A DNA stretch of 64,000 bases, from the NCBI GenBank assembly GCA_035048485.1, contig CM068583.1, positions 18,389,341-18,453,340 of the forward strand. The letters run 5' to 3'. The stretch is from Pteria penguin (taxonomy: Eukaryota; Mollusca; Bivalvia; Pterioida; Pteriidae). The first letter of the stretch is position 1, and each line of letters starts with the position of its first letter. The notes beneath the pieces are model-generated. The model worked only from the letters and a program-made list of their open reading frames with translations. It was not told the origin of the DNA and searched no databases. Below are positions 44,601 to 57,044 of the stretch, in pieces. The position numbers were made by a program, and so were the translations under genes.

Positions 44601-46630
44601 TAATTATTCCTTCTTTGAAGAAAAAGCACAAATGAAAAATATCTTGTAATTCCCTTTTTTATGTCTCTAGAATCAAGTATTTGAGACATAAGTTTTTAAG
44701 TCACATGAGTCACTCTTTGTCTTTTTACCCTTGTACATTTTAAACTCCTTCTTAAAAGTTGCCAGATCAATTGTCATCACAGTTTACTTATTGAGAAACA
44801 TATATTGTGAATTTCATTTTTTCCCCTTCCCCCATTTTCTGTTATAGGGATGGAACCAAAGCTGCAAGGAATAGCCCATTCTTTCATGAAATCGTCTTCT
44901 CTACTATCACACATCTAGGGGGAAAACTGTATATATAGTTACAAGGGCATGAAACTTTCTACCAAATTTGTGAAATTCTTGACCACTGGTGCAGGAGTTC
45001 AGCCTCTGGGGTGGGATCACTATAGCCACAAAATGATAATGTGCTTGATATTTGAAAATTTGTTCTACTTTATATACATATATGAGCAATAAGTCAGTCA
45101 CTTTGTTGTAAATCTTGACCAAACTTCTCACACATGTTCCTCAGAACCAAAAGATGTGTCAATAGTTTTACTCGAGGACATGTTATCTATTTCAATGATA
45201 AAGGAGGCAAGGGTATTCTTGGTCGCCCATGATGTCCATTTTAGAGTGCATTGTAAAGCTGTATGCATGAACAGAGGGAGCATGAATATGAATCCCTCTT
45301 CCCAAATTGTGACCTTTAATACTTTCAGGTTGGGGTTAAGCCCTAAGGGCAGGGCCTATATAGCCATATAGGAATAATTTACCTAGCATTACAAAATCTC
45401 CTTTACATTGTACTTTGCATTGTAAAGAAAATATCACTGATGTATAGTTGGAGAAAGCATGAAGCTTTCTACACATACGTAATATTTTGAAATTCATAAC
45501 CTTTCAGCCAGCCTCAGCCTTCAGAGATGGACCAAAGACCATATAGTGATGATGTCCGGGGTCTTTGAAATCTCTACTTCTTTGCATTGTAAGAAAAAAA
45601 TGAGTACAAAAAAGGAGAACGAAGTTCACAAACGTGTGGAGCATTGGCTCTTCCTAGTACATATATTGATATTATTTTAAAATTCTTATATAGCAATGAC
45701 CGTCCGTTTGGGAGACTCATAAAGGCCTATTGACATCTTGTTTATTGGACAGAAAATTTAGCCTTTTCAACTTTAAGATATAGTTTAGCATACATTTTCT
45801 CAAATTAACATCATTTGGTATCAAATTGACCTTTGGTTTAAAAATTATTACAAATATCATATTTTGGGGACTTTTCAATATCTTTAAAAGTCTTCGAATG
45901 GCACCATTATCTGTGCCATATCTGATCGTTGCATTAGTTGGCTGACTTACATTTAAATCCTTTGACTATTCCAAAAGTGTATGGAACAGATGTAAGGACT
46001 GAAGAAACGTCCCAGTAATAAATAATTGTGCCTCAAAGGACGTTTATTTAATCAAAAATGTCTCGCTGTGTTATTATCAACACTACAAGCAAGACATTCC
46101 CAATACACTATCTCGTACCTTGAAATCGGGTTTGTGAGAGTTATTTTTCATTACAGCGAAACGGAGGTTTTTCTTTCTTGTTTATCTAAGTTGGTATTTA
46201 TTGAATTTTCTTTTTCTTTGTTCGTATGCTAAATTAAACGGGGAAATATACCTGTAATAAATTTACTTAACTACGAATGTATTATCCCTATATAACATAA
46301 ATTGTATAAATTAAAAACAAGTACATGTAATGTGAGTTTCAAAGACAAAAAAAAATTATCCAAAGAAGTCAAAGATTTAGTAATAACTTGTTATTGTTAG
46401 TAAGAAGGGATGTCATTATAACTCTTGACTCGAGCAGTGCCCCGGCCCTCTCCAAGCAAAGTTCACCATTATCCACACAATGACTATGTTCATTGACTAT
46501 GTACACCTCTTTCACCCGTTTCGCCGATTTCGTTCTCTGTTTTATAAAGAAGTAATTTACATTCAACCAAACATAATAACACGTCATGTAACGAGGATGT
46601 TTACTCGAAATGATAATACCACAGTAAATA
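44600..46630. other. Intergenic, nothing recognised
   Basis: AT-rich sequence with short open frames that have no domain, splice context or codon pattern. No repeat family listed here was recognised in it. Confidence 0.4.
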
Positions 46631-46631
46631 T

Positions 46632-46820
46632 AAACCGGTGTAGCTCATTGAGTGAGGCGCTTTCTTGTGACAGAGAAGTCCCGGGTTCGATTCCCGCCGT
46701 GGACACACCAGTGCCCTGCCTTTCAGACGAGGCAGAGAAACCCCAGGTCTAATATGACGGTAGGTGTGGCATGTAGAAGATCCCTCGAAGTGGCGTGAAA
46801 TAAAAAAAAACAAACTTCTG
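46632..46820 (+). repeat. SINE-B copy 3, 3'-shortened
   Basis: tRNA-like head CCGGTGTAGCTCATTGAGTG with B box GGGTTCGATTCCC, then 'ctgcctttcagacgaggcagagaaaccccaggtc' and 'ggtgtggcatgtagaagatccct'. The body then jumps to 'aagtggcgtgaaataaaa', so the middle is deleted. Confidence 0.8.
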
Positions 46821-47146
46821 CACAGTACAGTACAAACATACAATATACAGAATATGTGTTAGGTCTGTTACATAAAGCTTACTTTTTATTTGATCCACTA
46901 GATGTATCAAAACGTTTACCAGACATTCTACACAATGTCCAAGGCTGCGTTAACGAACAAATATGTTGGGGTACTAACCCATCCTACCCCACCCACCTCC
47001 TCGTCGGTGCACATATACATGACGAGAACAGAAACTTTAATTTCAATTTTACTAAAGATATTTTATTAGCTATTTATTGCTGTCTATTCATAATCTTCAA
47101 AATCAGTTATATTGTATGATTTTCATACTTCCCTCATAATATACAG

Positions 47147-47191
47147 GCTTATGAAGAATTAGGAAGACATTTAGATTTCCAGCTATCATTG
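47147..47191 (+). CDS. Orphan exon candidate (45 nt)
   Basis: A good acceptor (TTCATACTTCCCTCATAATATACAG) and a strong donor (CATTG|GTAAGC) bound an open 15-codon frame AYEELGRHLDFQLSL. No partner exon or domain was identified, so it could be chance. A minus-strand transposon begins 17 bp into the presumed intron. Confidence 0.2.
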
Positions 47192-47208
47192 GTAAGCGGA
47201 AACAATAC

Positions 47209-48103
47209 ACAAATGCCCAGATGGACCCATATCGCTCACCTGAACAGAGTTTGCTTATTTAATGACAGCTTGAAAAATTTGCATATATATGTATTCCTTG
47301 ATGCTTATTGTGTTGTGACTACATTTTGTGCTGAAACCAAGCGTAAAATTTGATTCATCATCAACATTAAGCAACTATTTATAGACGCCAAATTCAGAGT
47401 CATAATTCTTAAATCTATAATTATTTACAGCAAATGAATGCTCAAAAACTTGTAGATGAGAAACAACAACACTTGCAAGAGACCACGAATACGTCAATCC
47501 TATCGAGTTTCATCAAAATCCTTGCAGCAAGAACTGAACAAATTCACCTCTCCTCTTTTTGTTTTCGATTGGCCATCTAAAAATATCATTAACAAGCCAA
47601 AAATTAAAATATTGACAAAAATCCTCCACAGCAACATTCTTTTACCATACTTAAATGATTTAATTCTTTTTTTTTAAATACATCATCCTCACCTACAAGG
47701 GAAAAATTGCACATTTCTGCACTGAAATCACTAAGTTTAGAAAAGTTTTAAAAAACGTAAAAGATCTGATCTCAGAGTAACACCCTAAAACAACAAAACT
47801 TTTTCACACACACCCTTAGATCATTCCCATGCATTCATTCTGTCTCTGTAAGTAGCCGGTCTGAAAAAGTATGTCAAAGGAGGGCCTGTACTCTCTGTGA
47901 TCTACATTGTCTGAGGTGGCGCCACCTGTTGCTGGATCGGGAACCCCCCCCCCCCCAAAAAAAAACCCCCACCTGTAGGGGTACATGAGTACAAGGTTTC
48001 ATCAAAATCAGTCCAGTGGTTCTGAAGCAGTTGAAAATGTGAAGAATTTACGACGACGGACAACAGACGACATACTACTTGCCCTTTGGCTCAGGTAAGC
48101 TAA
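47209..48103 (-). mobile_element. GCTCACCTGAGC element, minus-strand copy
   Basis: The left edge (complement of the right terminus) contains CATATCGCTCACCTG, and the right edge ends CCTTTGGCTCAGGTAAGC, the diverged start. In between are the complement of 'caggtggcgccac', 'gtgatctac..', 'gaaccactgga.t.attttgatgaaac' and an 'agtagccggtctgaaaaagtatgtcaaaggaggg' block, all found in the 35517 copy. It is shorter, with about two units. Confidence 0.75.
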
Positions 48104-49505
48104 AACCTACATGTATATAGTATCCCTTTCAAGTCACACATTCTTGTTAATTTTCAACGTAAAATTAAGTAATTTCACACATTTTATAAAAATATGGAGT
48201 GGACCCTCTTTCTGAGAATTCATCATCACCTAAAATAGCAAGAAAAGTAATTTTCGCGGAATCTCGGGGTGGGTTCAGATCCCCGACAACTCCCCCCCCC
48301 CCCCCTTGGATCCTCGAACGAGTCTACCACATTAAAATGCTTCAGCAGAGGTATATGTTCCTTACAAACAAATTTTACTCTAAAATTGTCAGAATGATGT
48401 CATTACGAACAGTTTTTATGTTTTGGAAATAAATCGTCGTTACTTCCCTTCTTTAAATAATTTCATATTGTTGTTTTAAATGAATAAAGTTACCATGGAG
48501 ATAGCCGATTGTTCCGTTATTAATTTCACCATATTCTGTTATAACCCTGAAAATATGCATCCATCTATGTCGATAAGTAGTCCTAAATACGTGAATCTTT
48601 ACAAGGGGGGAAGCAAATAAGAGAACAGCGGTGGAAGCTAATTATAGCACTAGACAATTTGCATAGGGAAGGCCTTGTGTGGCGTATTTGGGTCAATAAT
48701 TTGGCGGGGACTGTACCTGCAAATTACACATGTTTCGGGTTGAATGAAAAGGTGAATATAGTGGAATCAAAATCTGGTAAGTATATACAATGTAAAATAT
48801 TTAAAAACATTCATATAGGTTAAGTATGTAAATGAAAAGCACGTCGGCATTCGGCAACTGTGTGAATGAAAAAGTCCGAGACTCGTCGGCAAAAAAAACA
48901 TCATCCGAGTCGCTTCCTGTTAATTTATGCGATGGACTTTTGAGATGGGTCGATCTCATTGAAATAGTCTGCCTGTATTTAACAATCATTGTACGTGTAT
49001 TTTATGGAAATAAAAGGTCTTGAACGAAGAATTCAAGTAAGTTTTGTTCAGCGGTAGCTTGAAAAGTAGTCGCCATATTTGCCGACTAGCAAGGTCGTGT
49101 TACAGGCCAAGTTGTTTACATCTTTGTTTCTTTTGCATGTCTGACTCATCTAACGTTATCTATGTATGTTTTAATATTGTATGTATATAATTAATTACTA
49201 TTCATGGGCCGATAAATCGACATCATTGTTTTTAGTTGCGTGTTAGGCTGAATGTTCACGATAAATTTATACCTTTTACCAGAAAATCGTTCATGGACTC
49301 CTTCACTGTCAGGCCCCGCGTCGCATACTGCATTTCTGATTCAAATCGACTGTGGTGTGTGATGATTAGATTGATATTAAATTAATAGACAGAGTAAGAT
49401 TTCAGTGATATCAGAAACATATATACACGTGTATATATGTCTATGGTGATATGTAAATTGTGAAGAGATTCATCTTCAAAAATTCACTTCTAAACACCTT
49501 CAAAT

Positions 49506-49579
49506 TAAGTTTGAGAACAGTTGAAAGTAGAGTATGAGTGAGTAAGTTTGAGAACAGTTGAAAGTAGAGTATGAGTGAG
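49506..49579 (+). repeat. Exact 37-bp tandem duplication
   Basis: TAAGTTTGAGAACAGTTGAA followed by AGTAGAGTATGAGTGAG occurs twice in succession, without mismatch. Confidence 0.9.
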
Positions 49580-49716
49580 TAAATAGTTGTGATCAACATG
49601 GTTTATTAACATATCAGTGGCAAATCCAGTATCCTTAATGCCGAAGATGTCAGAAGTGTAATATGTTGATATACAAGTTTGCAATTGTACTTACTGTGAC
49701 TTAGTTTTGGAACAAC

Positions 49717-49752
49717 CCCCCCCCCCCCCCCACACACACACACACACACACA
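49717..49752 (+). repeat. Poly-C / (CA)n microsatellite
   Basis: A run of about 14 C followed by about 10 CA units. Confidence 0.85.
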
Positions 49753-49929
49753 AACCCCCCAAAAAACAATAAACCGGACCCAACCCAGAAAAGGTGCGAA
49801 AAACTCTGGGATCTTATCTTCTCTATTCCCTTGACTCTTATGGATCTGACAATGTGTAAAATTATTTATCCTCTGGTATTTGACAATGTAAACAGAAATG
49901 AATTTGGAAGTGAACTTGGGGTTTTTATT

Positions 49930-50190
49930 ATACCCCCCGCAAACAAAGTTTGGGGGGTATATAGGAATCACCCTGTCTGTCTGTCTGTCCGTCTGTCCAT
50001 CAACCTTTGTCCAGGGCATAACTTTTTTATTCTTTATCATATGATTATCATACTTGGTACATTTGTTCCTTTGGAGATGCCGGTGTGTCATGACCCTGAA
50101 CCAAGGTCATGGGTCAAAGGTCCAGGTCACTATGCCCTACTTTGACTTTTGGTGCTGTGGGGGTATTTGTCCCGTTAGGATAGTTCTAGT
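49930..50190 (+). repeat. Dispersed repeat with TACCCCCCGCAAAC terminal palindrome
   Basis: Starts with a hairpin TACCCCCCGCAAAC / GTTTGGGGGGTA, then CTGTCTGTCTGTCTGTCCGTC, 'cataacttttttattctttatcatatgattatcatacttggtac', 'gaccctgaaccaaggtcatgggtcaaaggtccaggtcac', and ends 'tgctgtgggggtatttgt'. The architecture is that of the 12390/32530 repeats with different sequence. Confidence 0.65.
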
Positions 50191-50351
50191 TTTGTCTGGT
50201 GAGAGGGAGTTTGGGAAAAGGGATATTGTGTATCTTTTAACATTACTACGTAGTGTAGTGATAGAATATGAAAGGCTTTGCTCAGATTTGTCCAGAAGAC
50301 CTCTCTTCCCTGTTGATTTTGATTCTTTGGATCTGCCATGGATTTATAGAG
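50184..50351 (+). CDS. Orphan exon candidate (56 codons)
   Basis: Between an AG (CCGTTAGGATAG) and a GTATTA donor there is an open frame containing FGKRDIVYLLTLLRSVVIEY and RPLFPVDFDSLDLPWIYR, which looks protein-like. The acceptor is weak (no pyrimidine tract) and lies at the end of a dispersed repeat. No domain or partner exon was recognised. It may instead derive from an old mobile element. Confidence 0.2.
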
Positions 50352-50399
50352 GTATTATTAATTTGATTTTTAAGATTACTGATTAGTGACTTTTGTTAT

Positions 50400-52050
50400 A
50401 ATATTACATCTGTATTGATCTGTCATTAAGTGGACCTGATTTTCAAAGGAAATAAGGAAGAAAACTTATCAGAGAAATAAATATCATCAAACAAAGTACT
50501 TTGCTTAGTATTGATTTAGAATGTAAACACAGATTATGAATTACATAAAGATGTAATGAGATCTGAGATGATCAGACCCAAAATAGCCCATTTAGGCCTG
50601 ACTTACTCTAGTGGAAGTGATAGAAAATTATTGTCAATACTATAATTAAAACAATTTTCTAACATAATATTCATTTTTTTCATAATGATCTTCTCCTATT
50701 AAATATTTACATGTGTATGTGAAGCCTCCATTGATTTGAAGATTATGAAGGAATGACAATTAGATTTTTGTGGCAGTGAGTTGTTTAAAGACAATTGTCA
50801 AGATTGAAAAAAAAGGAACAATCATTATCATCCTTTACTCTTGTTAAAGTTCAAGGCATTAACTGATTAAGTAGGCACTAATCTATAGAATGTGTTCTTT
50901 TGAAGTCTGATATGTGAACTGGAGAAGCATTTACCGATTTCTGTATTAAACAATCTTCCAGCTATTGTTAAAGTATGGTTTATTAAGTTTGTACTGTCCA
51001 GGGTTTTGACTACTCTCTCTTAGACTTAGAGTAGAGTGAGGGGATTTAAGTTACCGTGCATATCATGTGCTCTTGCATGTAAAGTCAGGGGAGAGGAGAT
51101 GAATTGTTCCCCTTTAAAATGTACATGGATGAAGAGAAATGAAGATATACAGTATTAATACCAATTTATGGCATTACTCTGTCAGTGTAAGGTAAAGCTC
51201 TATGTGTTCTTTTTGACTTTTTCCTTGTTTCCCAGTGCACTGAAAGGATGTTAGTGCCAGATTTGCAGATTATGATATTATTAGCCCGTTTCCATCCCCA
51301 AATATAAAAAGATGGAATCTTGACCTGACCCCATGACAGCAGGAATTATGAGGTGGACAAGAGAATCATTTCTCTTTCATGTGTGGCTTGAAAAGGATAC
51401 TTTACACACGTAGTTGTAGAATTTTGCATGTCCCAAACATTTCCCGCTTCATCAAATGTCATAACAGCACTACAGATTACACATATAGGTGTGCACTAAA
51501 ATACATTAAATGCACCGACTAGTCTATCTACACAAATTTATGCAAGAAATGTTACACTCCATGCCTTAGTCATCAAGTACCACAGCGACAAAACAGGAGA
51601 CAGTATTATCACAATGGGAGTGATACTGAAATAACAATTACACTTATTGCGGAGGTTAAACTATCTACGCCCTTCTCTTTCACATACGATGACTTGACCA
51701 GATGTTGGACTTCAGTGCACGATGAGGAATGCATCCCTCCATATTTCTGGTTATCAGATTACTGCTCTTTCTCAGGCTCTGTTTATCTTCTGTGTTTATT
51801 CTTGTGAATGTTTATATACATGGTATGGTCAGTGAATGTATTAGTAATGGTAGATGGTTCCCTGGTGTGTATGCCTCGTCATGAACCTCTCCAGACACGT
51901 GATGTAATGATGGTCATAATTAGCTGTGTCGGCGAGTTTCGAATAAACGTTATGAGGGGTTCTTAACATGTATAATTATTATACATGTTTAAGTATAAAT
52001 CACTTCGCGAAGACCAATGATTTACATTATGTCTTATTCTTTAAAATTTT
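50400..52050. other. Intergenic, nothing recognised
   Basis: No open frame longer than about 60 codons with protein character, and no repeat family recognised. Confidence 0.4.
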
Positions 52051-52057
52051 ACTTGAA

Positions 52058-52225
52058 CTACGGGTTGGATTCAGTTTATTCGGGGTTTTATGTCGAATTC
52101 GGCAATGTTTCATTTTTATGGCGATATGGAACCAGGACGTAGTCAACCTTTTCAACATAGCGGTACAGTCTGGATTCGAATCCCAGATCATCTGTACTAC
52201 AAGAAAAGTTCTTAGTCAGTACACA
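52058..52225 (-). repeat. Degraded SINE-A, minus strand
   Basis: The complement shows the B-box-like GGGATTCGAATCCAG, then 'tatgttgaaaaggttgactacgtcctggttccatatcgcc' and a degraded 'aacattg.cgaattcgacataaaac' end, matching SINE-A landmarks in order. Confidence 0.6.
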
Positions 52226-52229
52226 CATT

Positions 52230-54290
52230 TGATCAGTAATGAAGCCACCTACATATGCTATATGTATCTATTATAGTTTGCCCATAATGTTACACAACTT
52301 ACTGTTGCTGTTGAACTTGCATACCGGTAATCGTTTTTTTATCAGCATTTAAAATCAGAACCAACTTAAGCATGCCTAATACTATCGTGTATTTATTTGT
52401 GTGATGGGAATATTATGGCAAAAGGCCTGTTGTAACCCTGTAATAAAGCTCTCACTGAGATTGTCAACAATTACACGACCGACTGAACCTATCCATAATC
52501 TTATCAATATCGAGATCTAAAGTGACCCGAGTCTAAAGTAAATTTTTAGTGAGGAAGGTGGTCAAGCAAATCGGATAGGTGGGTATAGGGATTCCTTCGC
52601 GAGAAGACGCTGTTAATACCACTTAAGCATAACGGGACTCCTTAAATTCAATCTATTAATTAAAGGCATTGCAGTCTTCATGGGGAATTCGCACGAGGAC
52701 ATTTTCCTTGGTATTAAATTGTATGTACGAGTTATTCTCTGTTGAAGTCCAAAAATCTGATTTATAGTTTCAGTACACCTTCTCCCGCTTACGGGTATTT
52801 TGATTTTGAATGACGGTTGTTTACGTTCAACGCCGGATGAAGATTGTTTCACACGTATGATGGCGGCACCTGTCCTGTCCTCTGCTTGATTAATTCCTAC
52901 TTCGATCACACATCATCACATGTATGGGACGGACTCGCTCATCCTTTTCGTACCAGCCTCTTCCCTGACCCAGGATCCCAGTTTTCTCACTTTCCCGGAT
53001 TTTGACAAAACAGGAAAATTACGGATACAACCAGTAGTTTCTATCTCGCATTTAAAATTATTGATAGGCCAGCGATTTAGAATACATGCATTTATGTGTA
53101 ATGTTTAAATGTAGATGCTACAGGACACATTGGTAGATAACTCAATTCCATTATTGATATCGTGAGGATACCATGAATTCCCATACCAGTAATGGAAGTA
53201 GTTAGATACGAATCGGTCAATTAGGGAAGTTTTTACCAATAACAGATATTACGACTAGATCGGTCATTACCAGTTGTGAATGACAATAGAGGATGGACTG
53301 CATTCCTGCAGATAGATACTAAAAGGCCAGGTTTCCAGATTCTATGATATGCATGGTTTTGCAGAGCATCTCACGCATTACAAATGTGTGTTTGGGGATT
53401 GGGAGGCAAAACCTGTAATATATATGTGTCATTTGATAACTTTTCATTTTACTGGTCAAAAGTGATCACATGACAAACTTCGGACAAGTCAGATAAACTT
53501 ATGATTTCAATTAATTTGAACATTAATATTGTATAAAAAGTAAACTTTTCCTCGTGACATATGTATATGGCTAGAGGCAATAAAGCACAGACCGGGAGGG
53601 TATACATTTTTTTTGGTGGAGGAGTTATTTCGAAAGTCAGCCAAAGGAGGGAGGGCTTTCCTATGCATATGCAAAGTGATGTTTGACTTGATGCTGACAT
53701 TGCAAAATAGTATACCGATAAACCACAACTTGCACATTTACGGATAAATAGGACAGTGTGCAGCTTTCTCCGTTTAGCTGTCACAAAGATTCGAGTTGTG
53801 TAACGCAATACATTCCAATTCAGCCGCTCAGCGATCTCTGTGCATATTCAGTCATATCCAGTGTTCGGCCTGTATTGATCTGAAGATTGCTATCTCCGTC
53901 GGAGTGTCCGTATATTGTTGGATACATGTAGGACAAATGATGGGTAACACGTTGGTCGAGATGTCCTCTGTGTATATGAAGTTGATGTGAATGATGCGAA
54001 GAGACGAGCTAATGTGCGATATATCAAACGATTCTCATGAAACAAGAAGTGACTTTATGTCGTTAGCCACTGCAACTTGAATTTGAATTTAAATTAAGAT
54101 TTAGAATATTTCTCGGCAGATAAATGTTTATGTGGCATGATTAAAATCTGTCAGATGTGATAAATATTCACCCTTAGTTGTAGGTTCGAATCTTCAGTTG
54201 TATACAGTACTAGTATGGTGTTTTGCTACATATGTACAATGTATATGCATGATTGCAGGTCGAGTTCGAAAATTCGAGAGACAGGATTGC
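52230..54290. other. Intergenic, locally CpG-richer around 52.6-53.0 kb
   Basis: A minus-strand frame of 98 codons (52613-52909) lies beside an ATGATGGCGGC motif near 52858 and contains a GTAAGC donor-like site. This could be a first exon on the minus strand, but no second exon or domain was found. The rest shows nothing. Confidence 0.3.
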
Positions 54291-54299
54291 TTATGTAGT

Positions 54300-54430
54300 T
54301 GGTTGCTATGCAAGGACATTGGTTGCCATGCAAGGGCAGCTATGTTTGGTCTCAGGATCGTGTCACTGGTTGAATACACCTCGAGTTTCCATGTTGCGAT
54401 ATGACTAAAATGGCAAAAGCTATGTGAAAT
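54300..54430 (+). repeat. Degraded SINE-A fragment
   Basis: 'cgagtttccatgttgcgatatgactaaaatggcaaaagctatgtgaaa' preserves the SINE-A body order (CCATGTYGCGATATRACT). The tRNA head is not recognisable. Confidence 0.5.
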
Positions 54431-54503
54431 ATAATAAACCAAATCAAATGGAATGGAAAACTGGTATACACAAATCGTAATATATTCCATCTCGTAGGTT
54501 TTA

Positions 54504-54676
54504 GGGGCAGGCTTGGTGTAGTGGTTAAGCGCTTAGCTTGCGGCGCCGACGATCCGGGTTCGATTCCCAGGTTGCGCCACTATGTTTAAGAGGTTGGTAA
54601 CCTCCTGCTTCCATGTCGCGATATAACTGAAATATTGTTGAAAGCGACGTAAAACACCAATCAACCAACCAACCAA
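54504..54676 (+). repeat. SINE-A copy 3, with target-site duplication
   Basis: Very similar to the copies at 1511 and 4933. It is flanked by CGTAGGTTTTA (54493-54503) and CGTCGGTTTTA (54677-54687), 10 of 11 identical. Confidence 0.9.
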
Positions 54677-54940
54677 CGTCGGTTTTATACAGATCCCATC
54701 AAACATTTGCCTAATGGCTCGAGGATTTAAGGAAGTACCGAAATATTCCATTTGGCGAGTGTCATATAATTATACAAAAAATTCATAAACTTTCTGAACA
54801 ATATCGCCCCTTGTACTAGCGACGCCGTGGTATGGAATTTGTTGTTTCTCGTCCGATTATAGAGATATATAGAAATAGTAGAAATGATGGTTGTTCTACG
54901 GAATGCTTTTATCAAGTCCCTGAACTCAGCACGATGCCTG

Positions 54941-55254
54941 CTATTTCCTATATGTTACAAGGAGGAGAGCTAATTCACGGCGCATAATCGGGGCTCTGGT
55001 AAAGTCGTTTGATAAAACTTTAGTCCCTATCTCTATGTTTCTACCATTACAGATAGAGAGGCTAGAACAATCTTCAGTTTTGTTTACCAGAGAATTTGTG
55101 ATGTTTGACGTTTGAACAATAAACGACGTTATATTAAATCTATACGTGTAGTTTAATACTATCACTAAGTACATTTCTTGCATTGAATACTTGACGCTCT
55201 CAGACTTAATGAAATCAGTGTAATTGTTGCATGTGAACGAAGGGCAACTAGATC
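54941..55254 (-). CDS. Terminal exon candidate, unknown protein
   Basis: On the minus strand a strong acceptor (TTTCTTTTTTACAG) opens a 104-codon frame ending in TAG. It contains several Cys (SSCPSFTCNNYTDF, DCSSLSICNGRNIEIG) and N-glycosylation sequons (NYT, NIT, NKT), like an extracellular segment. No domain was recognised, and no upstream exon could be tied to it. It may be the last exon of an unrecognised gene or a chance frame. Confidence 0.3.
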
Positions 55255-55320
55255 CTGTAAAAAAGAAATGGATTGCCATCTTATTGGGGCACTTCCCACC
55301 TGATATAGTATGCAGTGTAT

Positions 55321-55351
55321 GTTGTAAATACACACACACACGCACACACAC
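55321..55351 (+). repeat. (CA)n microsatellite
   Basis: ACACACACACGCACACACAC followed by a few more CA units with one interruption. Confidence 0.8.
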
Positions 55352-55359
55352 AGTCACAC

Positions 55360-56465
55360 TGGACAGCATATAGTTATATATCGACTTTATGCTTTCGAAA
55401 ATATTTTCTTTTCTACAATAAATGGATTTAGAAATTGTATTTAATGATAGCGCGATATTTCGGGTGTTCACTGTTGCTTGTCTTTATGCACAATCAGAAT
55501 TGCCTTTCTGGAAAAACAGTAAATTGTGACTTTTTGCAAGTGTATATCTAGGTACAATAATATTTTGAAAAGGATGTATCAACAAGTACTTTGCCATTAG
55601 CAAGATACCCCAGGATCTGTGTGTAGAAAATACCTGTATGCCAGGTGTAAGCCCCCTACTTTATCGCTACATCTGACTTCAAATGTGTTAACATAATGAA
55701 ATCTGATGCAAATAAAAATATTAACCTTGGCGCAGCAAGAGAACTTGCAACCTTTTATAGATGAATATAAACGGAGTTTAAAGCCATTAAATTAAAATTG
55801 AAGATAAGCACATGGGTCCGCTGTCTACGTGCATAGTTGTATTTAGAGTTACTTTGGTCTAAACGTAGATGAACCGGTAGGTTTTGACAGTTTTGATTTC
55901 GTTATGATTTAAAATGGCTTTGAAACAATTTCCGATATTTTTATGTCGCTCAGATGCATATATGATAGAAAAGAGGTAAAATAATTATTTAATAGGATAA
56001 TACCAGTGACGATTGCACTCCGGTCGCCGGTCATTTTAAAAATTTTGTTCCGAGCAATTAGTAATATCAGGGAGGAGTTCTAGGGACTAGAATGCATAGC
56101 ATTTTGATCACTATACTCGTAGGAGAAATATGTGTGCATTTTATTGATATATTGTTTGTCATAAACCTATTACTTATTTACTATACATTTATTACGTTTT
56201 CTATAGGGTTTTACTACAACTGTCTGTACCTCTAACTGGCTGATGCTGTGAAGTGCTGAGTAAGAAAAGCTGTTACATACCTTTGTTATTCAGTTGCCAT
56301 AGAAAAAAATGAGATTAGCTGATCTTGAGTTGTATTTAGATGCTGATTTGTTGCTTTCTGATGAGCAATACGAATTGATTTGGCAGTCCCTAACATTCAT
56401 TTAATATTGAAGAGGTCAATTTCTATTCATCTTATATTTACAAGAGTAATATTTGATGAGTTGAA
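55360..56465. other. Intergenic, nothing recognised
   Basis: No supported frame, RNA or repeat. Confidence 0.35.
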
Positions 56466-56472
56466 TACCTGC

Positions 56473-56560
56473 AGGGGCGCTGCTCGTTAGCATAGGGTAT
56501 CGCCCAGGATTTGAAATCGGAGGACTCGGGTTCGATTCCGGCCATGGGCAATAGGAATTG
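56473..56560 (+). repeat. tRNA-like SINE head, family C, copy 1
   Basis: GGGGCGCTGCTCGTTAGCAT (A-box region) and GACTCGGGTTCGATTCCGGC (B box) at tRNA spacing. No closed cloverleaf. A related head lies 165 bp downstream. Confidence 0.55.
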
Positions 56561-56639
56561 AATTTTCAGTCACCAATATTTATTATATATATTGAAGAAG
56601 TCGATCTATAAATTTAACATTAAGGTGAGTAATATATGA

Positions 56640-56725
56640 TGTAGGGGCACTGCAAGTTTGTCCAATTGTATCGCACTGGACTTCAAATCGAAGGACCCAG
56701 GTTCGATTCCGGCTGACGGCTAGAA
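56640..56725 (+). repeat. tRNA-like SINE head, family C, copy 2
   Basis: GGGGCACTGCAAGTTTGTCC and GACCCAGGTTCGATTCCGGC, similar to 56473-56560 in layout. The anticodon arm does not pair, so it is not a functional tRNA. Confidence 0.55.
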
Positions 56726-57044
56726 TTTATCCGAGGTACTTTATCATTTTCTGTTTCATCCTTTTGTCTGTCCTTCGAATTAGACACTGTAAATTGAAGC
56801 ATCATGCCATGATATACGTTATCACACGGAAGTCCCGTTTCGGACAGTTTTGTCGCATAGGACAAAATTATGGAGCAACGTACCACGCTTCCGCAGGTGC
56901 CGCCACCATATTATTGCGATGATCTTGGAGTGGCGCAAGACTGTTAGATAATAACCAAAACAGGTGTAATACATGTAAACTTCCTGTTATGTATGTACAA
57001 GAATACCGGTGTGGCAAAATGTTTAGTTTATCAAGTTTTTTTGT

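Larger units (their letters stand above)
48104..49924. other. Intergenic with simple repeats
   Basis: Contains a poly-C run (about 48293-48304), a tandem duplication of 37 bp (49506-49579) and a C14-(CA)n tract (about 49717-49752). A frame at 48832-49023, ATG to TGA with one hydrophobic stretch, has no relatives I recognise. A GTAAGT follows at 49037, so it could be a 5' exon, but nothing else supports that. Confidence 0.35.

Noticed and set aside
49606..50091. 161-codon minus-strand frame
   Set aside because: It translates a poly-C/(CA)n microsatellite and a dispersed repeat.
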